NCBI GenBank assembly: GCA_013812505.1
Contig: JACCTH010000065.1
Span: 1-49,148 of the forward strand
Direction of reading: 5' to 3'
From: Acidimicrobiia bacterium
GTDB taxonomy: Bacteria; Actinomycetota; Acidimicrobiia; Spongiisociales; ZC4RG35
DNA length: 49,148 bases
In this document: positions 1-7,304 of the stretch, piece after piece
Layout: each line of letters begins with the position of its first letter
How positions within the stretch are numbered: position 1 is the stretch's first letter
Made by a program: the position numbers and the translations under genes
Notes under the pieces: model-generated
Told to the model about the DNA's origin: nothing
Databases searched by the model: none
What the model saw: only the letters and a program-made list of their open reading frames with translations

Positions 1-60
1 GGGATCGTGGTCCTGGTCCTGGTCATCCTCATCGCCCTTCGCGTGTTCGCCATCATCTAG
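1..60 (+). CDS. C-terminal end of a membrane protein (partial)
   Basis: The first 60 bases read in frame as 19 residues, almost all Val, Leu and Ile, and then stop with TAG. This looks like the last transmembrane helix of a protein that begins before the window. Nothing more can be said about its function. A hairpin about 100 bases downstream could end its transcript. Confidence 0.6.
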   Translation, partial: GIVVLVLVILIALRVFAII

Positions 61-163
61 GACACGACTCGGACCGGAGCTGTGCGGTCCTCCTTCCCCT
101 CGCAGGTCTGGTTAATTCCTTTCTTGCACCTGCGAGCCACTTGGCCCCAGTCCGAGTCGCGAC

Positions 164-207
164 GAAGCCCCCCATCTGGTCCCTTCGGGGATCGGGTGGG
201 GGGCTTC
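164..207. terminator. GC-rich hairpin, possible bidirectional terminator
   Basis: A perfect 10-bp inverted repeat (GAAGCCCCCC at 164-173, GGGGGGCTTC at 198-207) encloses 24 bases that can pair further. It lies between a + gene ending at 60 and a - gene ending at 225, where a shared terminator is expected. There is no clean T-run on either side, so the role is inferred from the fold and position. Confidence 0.5.
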
Positions 208-224
208 TGTCGTTTCGCTGATCG

Positions 225-716
225 TTACAAACCTACCGCCGTTACACCGTACTCAGCCTGCTCGGTCGTGAAACCCTCAAACTCAAGCTGCTTGACAAGC
301 CCTTCACGGGAGAAGGACGAGTAATCGAGGTAGTCCTGGGCCATCAGGGCCGCCTGCTCGTTCCAGTCAACGTCGAGTGAGTCGACGGCGGCCGTGGCGT
401 CCTCGGTCGAGTACTGCTCGTACTCCAGTTGAGCAATGAGGCCAGAGCGTGAGAAGGCGGTGTAATCGAGGTAGCTTTGGGCGGACTCGATAGCATTGCT
501 CAGGCTGACAGCGATCTCTACCTGCGTGGTCGTGGGTGCCTGCGTGGTCGTCGGTGCCTGCGTGGTCGTGGTGACCTCGACGGCGCGGGTGGTAGCCACG
601 AGCACCGCTGCCGGCTCGTCGGTCTCTCCTCCGCCGAAGGCCGCACCCAACACGGCCACCACTAGAACGACGAGGACGACCTTTTGCCACGTCGGCCTCG
701 CTCTCCACCAAGTCAT
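225..716 (-). CDS. Membrane-anchored protein with two Ltp-type repeats
   Basis: This 163-residue protein starts at ATG 716, chosen because AGGAGG lies just upstream. A short N-terminus is followed by one hydrophobic helix (about residues 12-28), a Thr/Ala/Pro-rich linker with repeated TTTQAP units (about 50-70), and two tandem copies of the Ltp domain (about 80-163), each with a YLDY-(T/S)-x-FSR-x-GL-x-x-QLE(F/Y)E core. The Ltp family is named for a lipoprotein of phage TP-J34 that blocks DNA entry of other phages; in Actinobacteria it is common on surface proteins of unknown role. There is no lipobox Cys here, so the anchor is the helix. It sits beside an HNH nuclease and an integrase, which suits a phage-related origin, but the exclusion function is only inferred. 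Confidence 0.85.
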   Translation of the reverse strand: MTWWRARPTWQKVVLVVLVVAVLGAAFGGGETDEPAAVLVATTRAVEVTTTTQAPTTTQAPTTTQVEIAVSLSNAIESAQSYLDYTAFSRSGLIAQLEYEQYSTEDATAAVDSLDVDWNEQAALMAQDYLDYSSFSREGLVKQLEFEGFTTEQAEYGVTAVGL

Positions 717-805
717 GTTTTCCTCCTCAGTCGAGATAGTCCAACGCTTCGACAACTTCCCGCAGTTTGCGGCTGTGAGTGTATTTGGCGGTGTACCATA
801 CTCGC

Positions 806-1432
806 ATGGCAAGCTACGATGCTCAGAAGACTCATTGCAAGCATGGCCATCCATTTGATGAGGCCAATACGCATCTCACACCTCAGGGGTTTCGGTCTTG
901 CCGAACGTGTCACCGAGTCCGGGAAGCCGCTCGGCGAGTACGCAAACCTCCTCGGGAACCATGGACTTGGGCGACTGAACGCTTCTGGCCACGTGTAGCG
1001 AAGTCAGACGACTGCTGGATTTTCAACCCTAAAGGTCGCGCAAAGAGAGGATCGGTCCAGGTGGCCGGCAAGCAATTAGGCGCGCACCGATTCTCATGGC
1101 TCATCCACTTTGGGCCAATTCCCCAGGATATGTTCGTCTGTCACCATTGCGACGTCCCAAAATGTGTGCGGCCGGATCATCTCTTCCTTGGAGCACCTGC
1201 CGATAACAGTGCCGACATGGTTCAAAAGGGACGAGCTCGCGCTGGCGATTCGCGCCACCATGTGCGTGGGACTGAACATCCAAAGGCGAAACTGAATCCC
1301 GAGAAAGTTCGAGAGATGCGGCGGCTTCGTGCAGAAGGCATGGAGTTCCGACCCATCGCGGCATTATTCGGCGTCACCCCCCGAGCCGCATGGACAGCTA
1401 TTACCGGAGTTACCTGGTCTCACGTCGTTTGA
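806..1432 (+). CDS. Phage-type HNH endonuclease
   Basis: The start ATG at 806 gives 208 residues; TACCAT lies 6 bases upstream, so the mRNA may be leaderless. The N-terminus has a small Cys/His cluster (CKHGH, then CRTCH) like the zinc-binding head of phage HNH proteins. The middle carries the HNH core ([18 protein letters not shown], followed by the [10 protein letters not shown] signature of the HNH_3 family). The C-terminal 50 residues look like a helix-turn-helix DNA-binding tail ([17 protein letters not shown]). Such enzymes are homing or packaging nucleases in phages and are also found alone in bacterial genomes. Its 3' end overlaps the convergent integrase gene by 69 bases, which is unusual and may mean one of the two tails is altered. 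Confidence 0.85.
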   Translation: MASYDAQKTHCKHGHPFDEANTHLTPQGFRSCRTCHRVREAARRVRKPPREPWTWATERFWPRVAKSDDCWIFNPKGRAKRGSVQVAGKQLGAHRFSWLIHFGPIPQDMFVCHHCDVPKCVRPDHLFLGAPADNSADMVQKGRARAGDSRHHVRGTEHPKAKLNPEKVREMRRLRAEGMEFRPIAALFGVTPRAAWTAITGVTWSHVV

Positions 1433-2236
1433 TTCCAGGTAGTCCAAACTTCTTGAGACGGCCTGCAATGTGGTGACCTTGGTTCGGGTGTAGCCAGCTG
1501 TTACTTGGGGGTTTGAGTGACGCGCGAATGCTTGCACCGCTCGAAGGTCACCCATTCGATCATTGGCCCAGGTCAACGATGTGTGCCGCAAACGGTGGGG
1601 AGTGAGGTTCTCCACCCCGGCAACACAGGCGACTTCGCCAATCCACTGTCCAATCGTTGCCGGGTTGACATGACCCGCCAGACGGCCAGGGAACAGCCAC
1701 CCGGCGCCGTCGCGGTCAACCAACTCTGATTTGAGGATCGGGTGGACTGGCAGCGTCGCCGTCTTCGACCGTTTCCCGGTGACGGTGTACCAGGCGAACT
1801 CGTCGTCGAACCGTGACCATTCCGCCTTGGCGATCTCGAACCGTCTGAGTGCCAGGTATAGGCCGATGAGGACTGCGGTCCCTTGCGGCCACCATCCCAA
1901 GGCAACTTTGACCAAGTTGCGGGTCTCGTCGCTCTCCAAAGTCCGGCACACCATTTCGGGCTGTGGAGGGACACGGATCGCCGCCGCCGGCGGGTTCGGC
2001 CTCTCAACCCAATGCCAATAGTGGCGGAGAGCCGCGGCGACCTGGCCCCTCGTCGAATGAGAATTGGGCAGGGTACGGGACCATTCGGCGAGGACTGTGG
2101 CCCGACAGTTGTCAAGGTTGGCGCCGTGGAGGAGAAGCCACGCCTCGGCTTTGCGACAATGGCCGACGTAATAGGCGATGGTTCGCTGGTCCAACCCACG
2201 GCCATTCAGGTAATCGGTGAAGCCCGCGCATTCCAT
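1364..2236 (-). CDS. Tyrosine recombinase / integrase
   Basis: A 290-residue site-specific recombinase. Residues 1-90 form the SAM-like core-binding domain and about 95-265 the catalytic domain. The full catalytic set is visible: R131 in LALRRFEI, K158 in the beta-hairpin [10 protein letters not shown]214-x-x-R217 in TPHRLRH, H240 in FARHSNPQ and the nucleophile Y249 in AGYTR. It should therefore be active. It acts on DNA in the cytoplasm, either for integration of a mobile element or for plasmid or chromosome resolution. No tRNA gene or clear att repeat was found beside it. The last 20 residues (Gly/Ser/Cys-rich) are antisense to the end of the HNH gene and may not be native. Confidence 0.9.
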   Translation of the reverse strand: MECAGFTDYLNGRGLDQRTIAYYVGHCRKAEAWLLLHGANLDNCRATVLAEWSRTLPNSHSTRGQVAAALRHYWHWVERPNPPAAAIRVPPQPEMVCRTLESDETRNLVKVALGWWPQGTAVLIGLYLALRRFEIAKAEWSRFDDEFAWYTVTGKRSKTATLPVHPILKSELVDRDGAGWLFPGRLAGHVNPATIGQWIGEVACVAGVENLTPHRLRHTSLTWANDRMGDLRAVQAFARHSNPQVTAGYTRTKVTTLQAVSRSLDYLESNDVRPGNSGNSCPCGSGGDAE

Positions 2237-2397
2237 TCGACGATGCTTGCTTGGGTCAGGGCCCGAGTAATAGGGCTAGAGGACTAGGCGGCGACGGTGG
2301 CAAGGATCGAGTTACGCGAAACGCCCGCGGCCGAAGAGGTTACCGGGGGGCTCCAGCACGTCATTCAACTTCGGCCAAGCATTGGCCGATAACCCTC

Positions 2398-2425
2398 TTG
2401 ACAAATGACAGCCAGGGGTTAGGCG
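2398..2425 (+). promoter_or_regulatory. Possible promoter of the sigma factor gene
   Basis: A perfect TTGACA (2398-2403) is followed 16 bases later by TAGGCG, a poor -10. The sequence upstream of the -35 is not AT-rich, unlike the WhiB7-type promoter at 3952. The spacing to the gene start (about 35 bases) is right for a short leader. Confidence 0.35.
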
Positions 2426-2459
2426 CCGTCGCCCCCGCACACCGTCAAGAGAAGGTTTC

Positions 2460-3383
2460 ATGAAGTACATCGATGGTGATTCCTCAGAAGAAGCGATCCG
2501 GCAGTATCTCGACGGGATCGGCTCCTTCGACCTCCTCACCGCAGAGGAAGAGGTCGTGCTCGCCAAGACGATCGATCGGGGACGGCGAGCCGCTACTTCG
2601 CTGAACGGTGAAGTCGATGACGAGCGACATCAGCAGCTCAGCGAAATCGTCGACGCCGGCGAAACCGCTCGCCGCCGGTTCATCCAGGCCAACCTTCGCC
2701 TGGTCGTCAGCATCGCCAAGCGCTACCCCAATGCCGGCCTCCCCTTCCTCGACCTGATCCAGGAGGGCAACCTCGGCCTGATTCGAGCAGTAGAGAAGTT
2801 CGAATACCGCAAAGGGTTCAAGTTCTCGACCTATGCCACCTGGTGGATCCGCCAGGCCATCACCCGGGCCATCGCCGACAAAAGCCGGACGATCCGGGTC
2901 CCGGTCCACATGATGGACACCATCACCCAGATGCAAACCGCTGAGAACACGCTCATCAAGAAGCTCGGCCGCACCCCATCCGACGAGGAGATCGCCGGCG
3001 AAGCCGGCCTCACCGTGGCCAAGGTACGCGAGGCCAAGCGGGTCGCCCCCGAGCCAATCTCGCTCTTCGAGCCAATGGGCGAGGACAACGCCACCATTGG
3101 CGACTTCATCGAGGACAAGGACGCCACCGCCCCCTTCGAATGGGTGATATCTCGCTTGAACCATGACGACCTCCGGGTCGTGCTCGGACGACTCAACGAA
3201 CGCGAGCGAGCCGTCATCGAGATGCGATACGGCCTCGGCGCTGAGGAACCCAAGACCCTCGACGAGGTTGGCCGGCATTTCAATGTGACCCGGGAGCGGA
3301 TTCGCCAGATCGAAACCAAAGCTCTCGCCAAGATGAGGCATCCCGCCAACCCGGCCAAGCTGCGCAGATTGGCCGCCGGCTAG
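2460..3383 (+). CDS. RNA polymerase sigma-70 family factor (RpoD/SigB-like)
   Basis: This 307-residue protein directs RNA polymerase to promoters. It has region 1.2 (about 10-45, IRQYLDGIG), region 2 with the core-binding and -10-recognition helices (about 75-145; [47 protein letters not shown]), region 3 (about 150-225) and region 4 with the -35 helix-turn-helix (about 245-300, [20 protein letters not shown]). The acidic region 1.1 of large primary sigma factors is absent, so it is a short primary or a group 2 factor. AGAAGG sits just before the ATG. It stands alone, convergent with the whiB-like gene 20 bases downstream. Confidence 0.95.
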   Translation: MKYIDGDSSEEAIRQYLDGIGSFDLLTAEEEVVLAKTIDRGRRAATSLNGEVDDERHQQLSEIVDAGETARRRFIQANLRLVVSIAKRYPNAGLPFLDLIQEGNLGLIRAVEKFEYRKGFKFSTYATWWIRQAITRAIADKSRTIRVPVHMMDTITQMQTAENTLIKKLGRTPSDEEIAGEAGLTVAKVREAKRVAPEPISLFEPMGEDNATIGDFIEDKDATAPFEWVISRLNHDDLRVVLGRLNERERAVIEMRYGLGAEEPKTLDEVGRHFNVTRERIRQIETKALAKMRHPANPAKLRRLAAG

Positions 3384-3403
3384 ATCAAATTGGTCAGCAC
3401 TGG

Positions 3404-3706
3404 CTAAGCGGAACGGGTCAGCTCGATCAGCTCATCGCGATTGGCTTCCACCGGCAGGTGAGATTCACCCCGCGCCGGTCGGCCCCGCCCTCGCTTGCGG
3501 TGGAAGACCTGGCCGTCCCAGAAGATCACGCCTCCCCAAACTCCCCAATCGAGACCCTCGCGCAACGCCAGTTGCAAACAGTCGATTCTGACCGAGCAAC
3601 CATGACAAATCGCCTGCGCCGCCGCCAGGTCCTGCGGGCGTTCGGAGAAGAACAGGTCGTTCTTCCCGCTGTCCACACACTTTCCGTTGTAAAGAACCTT
3701 GTCCAT
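3404..3706 (-). CDS. whiB7: WhiB7/WblC-like Fe-S transcription activator
   Basis: A 100-residue WhiB-family protein. Four Cys ligands for a [4Fe-4S] cluster are present (C10, C34, C37, C43), then the GVWGG turn (55-59) that contacts sigma factor region 4. The stretch after it, IFWDGQVF followed by RKRGRGRPARGE (about 70-81), matches the layout of WhiB7, which alone among the main WhiB classes ends in an RGRP AT-hook. WhiB7/WblC proteins switch on intrinsic resistance to ribosome-targeting antibiotics. GAGG precedes the ATG at 3706. The gene has its own promoter and a leader of about 240 bases with a uORF and terminator, as known whiB7 and wblC genes do. The subclass call rests on the AT-hook and the leader; no targets can be named. 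Confidence 0.85.
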   Translation of the reverse strand: MDKVLYNGKCVDSGKNDLFFSERPQDLAAAQAICHGCSVRIDCLQLALREGLDWGVWGGVIFWDGQVFHRKRGRGRPARGESHLPVEANRDELIELTRSA

Positions 3707-3744
3707 TTCATTCCTCGTTGATTGGTTTGCGGCTGCAAATCAAA

Positions 3745-3775
3745 AGGCCGCCTGCGATCGATGCTTGGCGGCCTC
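3745..3775 (-). terminator. Intrinsic terminator in the whiB7-like leader (attenuator)
   Basis: Read on the - strand, AGGCCGCC (3774-3767) pairs perfectly with GGCGGCCT (3752-3745), followed by TTTTGATTT. It lies after the uORF and about 40 bases before the whiB-like start codon, so it can stop transcription before the gene. Its 5' arm, GAGGCCGC at 3775-3768, can pair instead with GCGG-TT-CCTC at 3834-3825 inside the uORF, giving an antiterminator of 8 pairs with a 2-base bulge. Confidence 0.75.
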
Positions 3776-3799
3776 GGAGGTTGTTCGTGGACTAGGACG

Positions 3800-3934
3800 T
3801 CAACAGAATTGAGACCGCTTTAGGGAGGAACCGCTCCCGTCGGTAGTAGCGCCAGTGAGCCGGACGAGACGCGACGGCACGACTCCAAAGAGCCGATCAA
3901 TTGGCAGCATCTTCGCCAGCATTTGGGGTCTCAT
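3800..3934 (-). CDS. Upstream ORF (44 codons) in the whiB7-like leader
   Basis: The leader between the promoter and the whiB-like gene contains an ATG at 3934 with AAGGA close by; a second in-frame ATG four codons on has AAGGA at a better spacing of 10. The frame runs 44 codons (starting MRPQMLAKMLP, ending LKRSQFC) and stops with TGA at 3802-3800, 25 bases before the terminator stem. The peptide resembles nothing known to me, and its role is likely translation itself. The antiterminator strand (3834-3825) lies within its last ten or so codons, so a ribosome reaching the end would mask it, while one that stalls early would leave it free. Confidence 0.65.
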   Translation of the reverse strand: MRPQMLAKMLPIDRLFGVVPSRLVRLTGATTDGSGSSLKRSQFC

Positions 3935-3951
3935 TCCTTACGACGGGGGGA

Positions 3952-3989
3952 ACGCTACGACCCAAGGGACCGGCGTGTCAAGGTAATTA
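3952..3989 (-). promoter_or_regulatory. whiB7-like promoter with AT-rich activator box
   Basis: On the - strand: TAATTA (3989-3984), two bases, a perfect -35 TTGACA (3981-3976), an 18-base spacer, and -10 TAGCGT (3957-3952). An AT-rich block just upstream of the -35 is where the AT-hook of WhiB7 binds at its own and target promoters in mycobacteria, so this fits autoactivation. The TAATTA block includes the TAA stop codon of the upstream pgi gene. Confidence 0.7.
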
Positions 3990-5465
3990 GCCGAAATTGT
4001 CGATCAGATGCGCCAGCGCCTTCTGGCGATTGGGTCCGAGGTCAATTCGAAGGACCCGCCGACCGCGCTCCTTCAGCGCCTGATAGTCCCCCAGCGCCTG
4101 GGCGGCGATCACCTGGCCGAATGTCTGGTTGATCTCGGGTATCGGCAGGTCCTCGGTGGGGGTGTCGACGAGCTGCAGGAAGACCCCGCTATTGGGCCCA
4201 CCCTTGTGGAGCTGGCCGGTGGAATGGAGGAAGCGAGGCCCGTAGCCGGCAGTCGTGGCATTCCCGATTCGATTGCCGACTTTGTGACGAATCGTCGCCA
4301 TCGCCTGATCGGTGCGGGCTTCGGCAGGGAGATAGGCATGAACCGCGAAGTAGTCGTCCTCGGCCATTGTCGCCAGCAGCCCGTCGAGCCGGTCGGCAAG
4401 ATTGGGCGCGAAAAAATCGACCAGGTCCACCCTCGGAGTCTCCCCGTCGAGCGCCTGCCGGGCTCGCTGCTTGGCCAGCTCGACGTCAGGTTGGTTGAAG
4501 GGATGGACCGACAGCACGTGTCCCGCAGCCGCGGTGGCAATCTCGGCCGCCATCATCTCGGTCGCCAGCGCATAGCGGTTGGTGACGACTCGCTCCTCTC
4601 CGGGCTGTCCGGGCGGGACTGCCGCCACCGGCTCCCCTTCGAGGCGGTACTGGACGAAGTAACGGTCGTCGGTGTAGCGATCGAGGTGCGGTTCGTTGGC
4701 GATCGGGATGATCCCCTTGTCGTCTTTACCGAGCGATTCGGCGATCAGTTGTTCCAGCCATGATGGGAACGCATCGAGGGAGGGCGAGGTGAGGAAGGTC
4801 AGCTTGTCGCGCCCGGCCTGTGCTGCCTCGCCCCATCGCATTCCCAAAGCGGTGGCCCCCTCCCAGTCCACGGCCGCAGCCGCTTCGAGCAGTCGGGCCA
4901 CATCAATACCGAGCAACGCCGCCGGGAGCAGACCGAACGGGGTCAATGCGGAGAATCTTCCGCCAACGTCGGTGGGAGCATTAACGGTGGCGAGGAGGCC
5001 CCGTTCCCTGGCCAGAGTCTGGAGCGAGGAGCCGGGGTCGGTGATGGCGATGAACCGGCTGCCATCCCCGCCGGTTGCCTGCCAAAAATACCTAAAACCC
5101 GAAAGCGTTTCGATTGTGCCCCCAGATTTCGACGAGACGATGAAGGTGGTCCGTCGTGGATCGATCTGCGCGGCAAGGTCGCTCACTTGACCGGGGTGGG
5201 TTGAATCGAGCACCGAGAAACGGGGACGTCCCGCGGCAACTCCAAAGGTTTTGGCGAAGACCTCGGGGGCCAGCGAGGAGCCGCCCATCCCCAAGAGGAC
5301 GACATCGTCGGCATCGACTCGGGCTACCACCTCGGCGATCTCGTCGAGGTGTCCGGCCATAGTCTCGGGCAGGTCGACCCAACCCAAGCGATTGGCCAGC
5401 TCGGGGGCGTCGGCCGGCCCCCACACCGTTGGATCCTTGCCCTTGATCCGTTCGGCGATGTTCAC
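3987..5465 (-). CDS. pgi: Glucose-6-phosphate isomerase
   Basis: A 492-residue cytoplasmic enzyme interconverting glucose 6-phosphate and fructose 6-phosphate. Two SIS-type sugar-binding lobes are visible: GMGGSSLAPEVF (about 58-69), SSKSGGT (about 111-117), and a C-terminal part with HPFNQPDVE and LHKGGPNSG. The sequence resembles the C-terminal half of the transaldolase-PGI fusions of Actinobacteria and Cyanobacteria (start IKGKDPTVWGP) rather than classical PGI, but here it stands alone with no transaldolase upstream. It may be separately encoded or derived from a fusion. Its stop codon forms part of the promoter of the next gene. Confidence 0.9.
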   Translation of the reverse strand: MNIAERIKGKDPTVWGPADAPELANRLGWVDLPETMAGHLDEIAEVVARVDADDVVLLGMGGSSLAPEVFAKTFGVAAGRPRFSVLDSTHPGQVSDLAAQIDPRRTTFIVSSKSGGTIETLSGFRYFWQATGGDGSRFIAITDPGSSLQTLARERGLLATVNAPTDVGGRFSALTPFGLLPAALLGIDVARLLEAAAAVDWEGATALGMRWGEAAQAGRDKLTFLTSPSLDAFPSWLEQLIAESLGKDDKGIIPIANEPHLDRYTDDRYFVQYRLEGEPVAAVPPGQPGEERVVTNRYALATEMMAAEIATAAAGHVLSVHPFNQPDVELAKQRARQALDGETPRVDLVDFFAPNLADRLDGLLATMAEDDYFAVHAYLPAEARTDQAMATIRHKVGNRIGNATTAGYGPRFLHSTGQLHKGGPNSGVFLQLVDTPTEDLPIPEINQTFGQVIAAQALGDYQALKERGRRVLRIDLGPNRQKALAHLIDNFG

Positions 5466-5498
5466 GTCGCCGAGTATTGCCGCAGGGCACCGTTTTCA

Positions 5499-5534
5499 CG
5501 CATCAAACGCAACCTATCGGTTGCGTTTGATGCG
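5499..5534. terminator. Perfect 16-bp stem hairpin between two - strand genes
   Basis: CGCATCAAACGCAACC (5499-5514), loop TATC, then its exact reverse complement (5519-5534). It follows the cupredoxin-like gene (ending at 5552) and precedes pgi, so it most likely ends the former's transcript. The stem is unusually AT-containing for this genome and no T-run follows on the - strand; it could equally be a protein-binding palindrome. Confidence 0.55.
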
Positions 5535-5551
5535 CGAGAACGAGGAGGGAG

Positions 5552-6085
5552 TTAGGCCTCCTGGACGGTGAATTCTTCGGCCATACCCAGCAATGCGTGC
5601 GGGGTCCCTTCAGGGAAGGGTGGCGGTCCTTCGGCGTTGGGGTCCGCCTCGGCCGTCGCCGTCTCGAACGTCTCTTCGTCGAGACCCTGAGGAAGGAAGC
5701 ACACAACCGCGTATCGACCAGGTTCTGTGACGGTAATCGTGGTGCTCTCGCCTTCGGGGTTGAACGTGTCTCCGCTGGGCGTGTCAATCAACACCCCCAT
5801 GAATTGAGCCACGAGAGCGTCGGATTCCTCTTCCGGCAACGCCAGGATCTCTTCCAGGGTTCGAGTCTCACCTTCGACCACCTGGATGATGATCATCTCG
5901 TGGACTTCTTCTCCGCCGTTCGTAAACGTGAACTCGGCACCAGGAGCCACCAACGCAGGCACGCCCTCGAACGCGTAGGTCGGTTCCCGTCGCTTCGATT
6001 GGGCCGCCTACCGGTTCTCTCCTCCGCCCTGGGCACAGCCCGCGGCGATCACCAACAAGGCCAACAACAGGATGCTTTTCCGCAT
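5552..6085 (-). pseudogene. Cupredoxin-like lipoprotein, reading frame broken near the N-terminus
   Basis: An excellent ribosome site (GGGAGGA) precedes ATG 6085, which opens a lipoprotein signal (MRKSILLL, lipobox LVIAAGC). In the same frame, TAG at 6010-6008 stops it after 25 codons. The frame then resumes from about 5977 with YAFEGVP and a 136-residue beta-rich domain (FTFTNGGEEVHEM, RYAVVCFLPQG) that looks like a cupredoxin fold. Between the two, another frame reads GGPIEATGTD, which would join perfectly to YAFEGVP if one base were removed near 5978. So two opposite one-base indels within about 35 bases explain the break. The gene was probably a surface lipoprotein. No clear copper-ligand set could be confirmed. 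It could also be restarted at GTG 5962, giving a cytosolic fragment. Confidence 0.7.
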
Positions 6086-6169
6086 CAATCCTCCCTCTTT
6101 CGTGTGTTTGTCAGACCCTCACGGAAACTCGCTACGAAATCGCAACGGCCCCACACCTAGATTCCGCCC

Positions 6170-6478
6170 ATGGGTCGGTTTCGGGATTCAAGCGACGAAC
6201 TCGACATAGCGGTAATCGGGCGCAGACGGCGCTTCGTGGTCACGGCGAACCCGTTCATCGGCGCCACCATGCTGATCGTGGCCAGCGCGGTCGAGCTTGA
6301 CCTCCGGCAGGGGACGCCTGCGCCCACAGGGATCGAGATCCATGCGATCGTGATCGCCGGCCGTTTGCTCATAAAGGCCCGACCGGAATGGCGTCTCGAC
6401 GGCGAGCCGGCCAGCGAAGCTCCTTTACTCCGCGTTGTCGCCTTATCGCGGCTCGGCAAAGTATCTATCGACCGCTAG
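6170..6478 (+). CDS. Small protein resembling the C-terminal domain of LiaF/YvqF
   Basis: A 102-residue protein. Its pattern, ELDIAVIGRRRRFVV followed by VELDLRQG and then a beta-rich stretch ending RLGKVSI, matches the beta-helical cell-wall stress domain found at the end of LiaF/YvqF proteins. It has no membrane helix. TAGATT lies 6 bases before the ATG, which suggests a leaderless mRNA. It is convergent with and overlaps by 4 bases the LuxR-type response regulator of the neighbouring envelope-stress locus, which supports a related role. The domain call is by eye and only moderately sure. Confidence 0.65.
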   Translation: MGRFRDSSDELDIAVIGRRRRFVVTANPFIGATMLIVASAVELDLRQGTPAPTGIEIHAIVIAGRLLIKARPEWRLDGEPASEAPLLRVVALSRLGKVSIDR

Positions 6479-7107
6479 ACGATGCGCCGATCGCTCGCCC
6501 AACGCGCCAGCTCGTGACGGTTCGAAAGTTGCAGCTTGCGCAACACCGCCGAAACATGGCTCTCGACGGTCTTCACCGAGAGGTTGAGCCGGCTCGCGAC
6601 TTGTTTGTAGGCGAACCCGCGGGCAATGAGCCGCAGCACCTCGCGCTCGCGGGCGCTCAGTTGATCTAGGTCTTGGGACACTTCGACCGGAACGCCCACG
6701 GCAAAGGCGTCGAGGACAAAGCCGGCCAGCCGCGGCGAGAACACCGCGTCACCGGCCTGCACCCGCTCGATCGCCTCCATCAGATCCTCTGATCCGATCG
6801 TCTTGGTCACATAGCCCCGCGCCCCGGCTCTGATCATCGCGATCACGTCTTCGGCTTCATCGGAAACCGAAAGCGCCAGAAAGCGAACGACCGGATGGGT
6901 CTCCGCCACCGCATTGACTACCGCCACACCCCCGCCGCCCGGCATGTGGACATCGATCAGCACCACGTCGGGCGAGGTCTCTTTGATCCCTTCGATCGCT
7001 TCGTCAACATCGGTAGCGCTGCCAACAACGTCCACCTTGCCTTCGAGCTCGCTGCGCACACCGGCTAAGAAAAGGCGGTGGTCGTCGACGAGAAACAAAC
7101 GGATCAC
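6475..7107 (-). CDS. NarL/LuxR-family response regulator
   Basis: A 210-residue two-component regulator. The receiver domain (1-120) has the acidic pocket in FLVDDHRLF, the phospho-acceptor Asp in VVLIDVHMPGGGG (about residue 52) and the Lys in YVTKTIG. The LuxR DNA-binding domain (about 145-205) has LSAREREVLRLIARG and SVKTVESHVSAVLRKL. Its ATG overlaps by 4 bases the end of a kinase remnant, so it was co-translated with a partner kinase. As only the kinase tail remains, the regulator is likely an orphan in this genome unless the truncation is an assembly artefact. Confidence 0.92.
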   Translation of the reverse strand: MIRLFLVDDHRLFLAGVRSELEGKVDVVGSATDVDEAIEGIKETSPDVVLIDVHMPGGGGVAVVNAVAETHPVVRFLALSVSDEAEDVIAMIRAGARGYVTKTIGSEDLMEAIERVQAGDAVFSPRLAGFVLDAFAVGVPVEVSQDLDQLSAREREVLRLIARGFAYKQVASRLNLSVKTVESHVSAVLRKLQLSNRHELARWASDRRIV

Positions 7108-7304
7108 TTCCGCACCGCCTCGACACCCGGCATGCTGAGATGCACCTCGGTCCCTTCCCCCGGCGACGAGATCACGACTCCCGAACCACCTTGCCGGCTC
7201 ATTCGTCCTTCGATTGATTCGGAGAGGCCGCGTCTATCGGTGGGGACCGTCGCCCGATCAAATCCTTTGCCCTGGTCGGTGACCCACACCTCGGCGGTGC
7301 CTCT
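7104..7304 (-). pseudogene. Histidine kinase remnant (last ~65 residues only)
   Basis: Directly upstream of the response regulator, the - strand encodes only the end of a sensor kinase ATPase domain: AEVWVTDQGKGFD (G1 box), DRRGLSESIEGRM, then SSPGEGTEVHLSMPG. Before this, the frame turns into the antisense of the neighbouring gene and no sensor, H-box or N-box follows. Nearly all of the kinase is missing. This type of tail belongs to the kinases paired with PspC proteins in Actinobacteria, and the gene abutting it on the + strand is the rest of such a PspC-like protein. Confidence 0.75.

Noticed and set aside
2398-2403. TTGACA before the sigma factor as another WhiB7-type target
   Set aside because: The bases just upstream of it (CCCTC) are not AT-rich and the -10 is poor.
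2237-2459. tRNA gene or att site beside the integrase
   Set aside because: No cloverleaf or T-loop (GGTTCGAATCC-like) sequence and no convincing flanking direct repeat was seen by eye.
7078-7296. Extended start of the PspC-like gene at ATG 7078
   Set aside because: The added 73 codons are antisense to the response regulator start and kinase remnant, with Pro/Ser/Arg-rich content and no family match.
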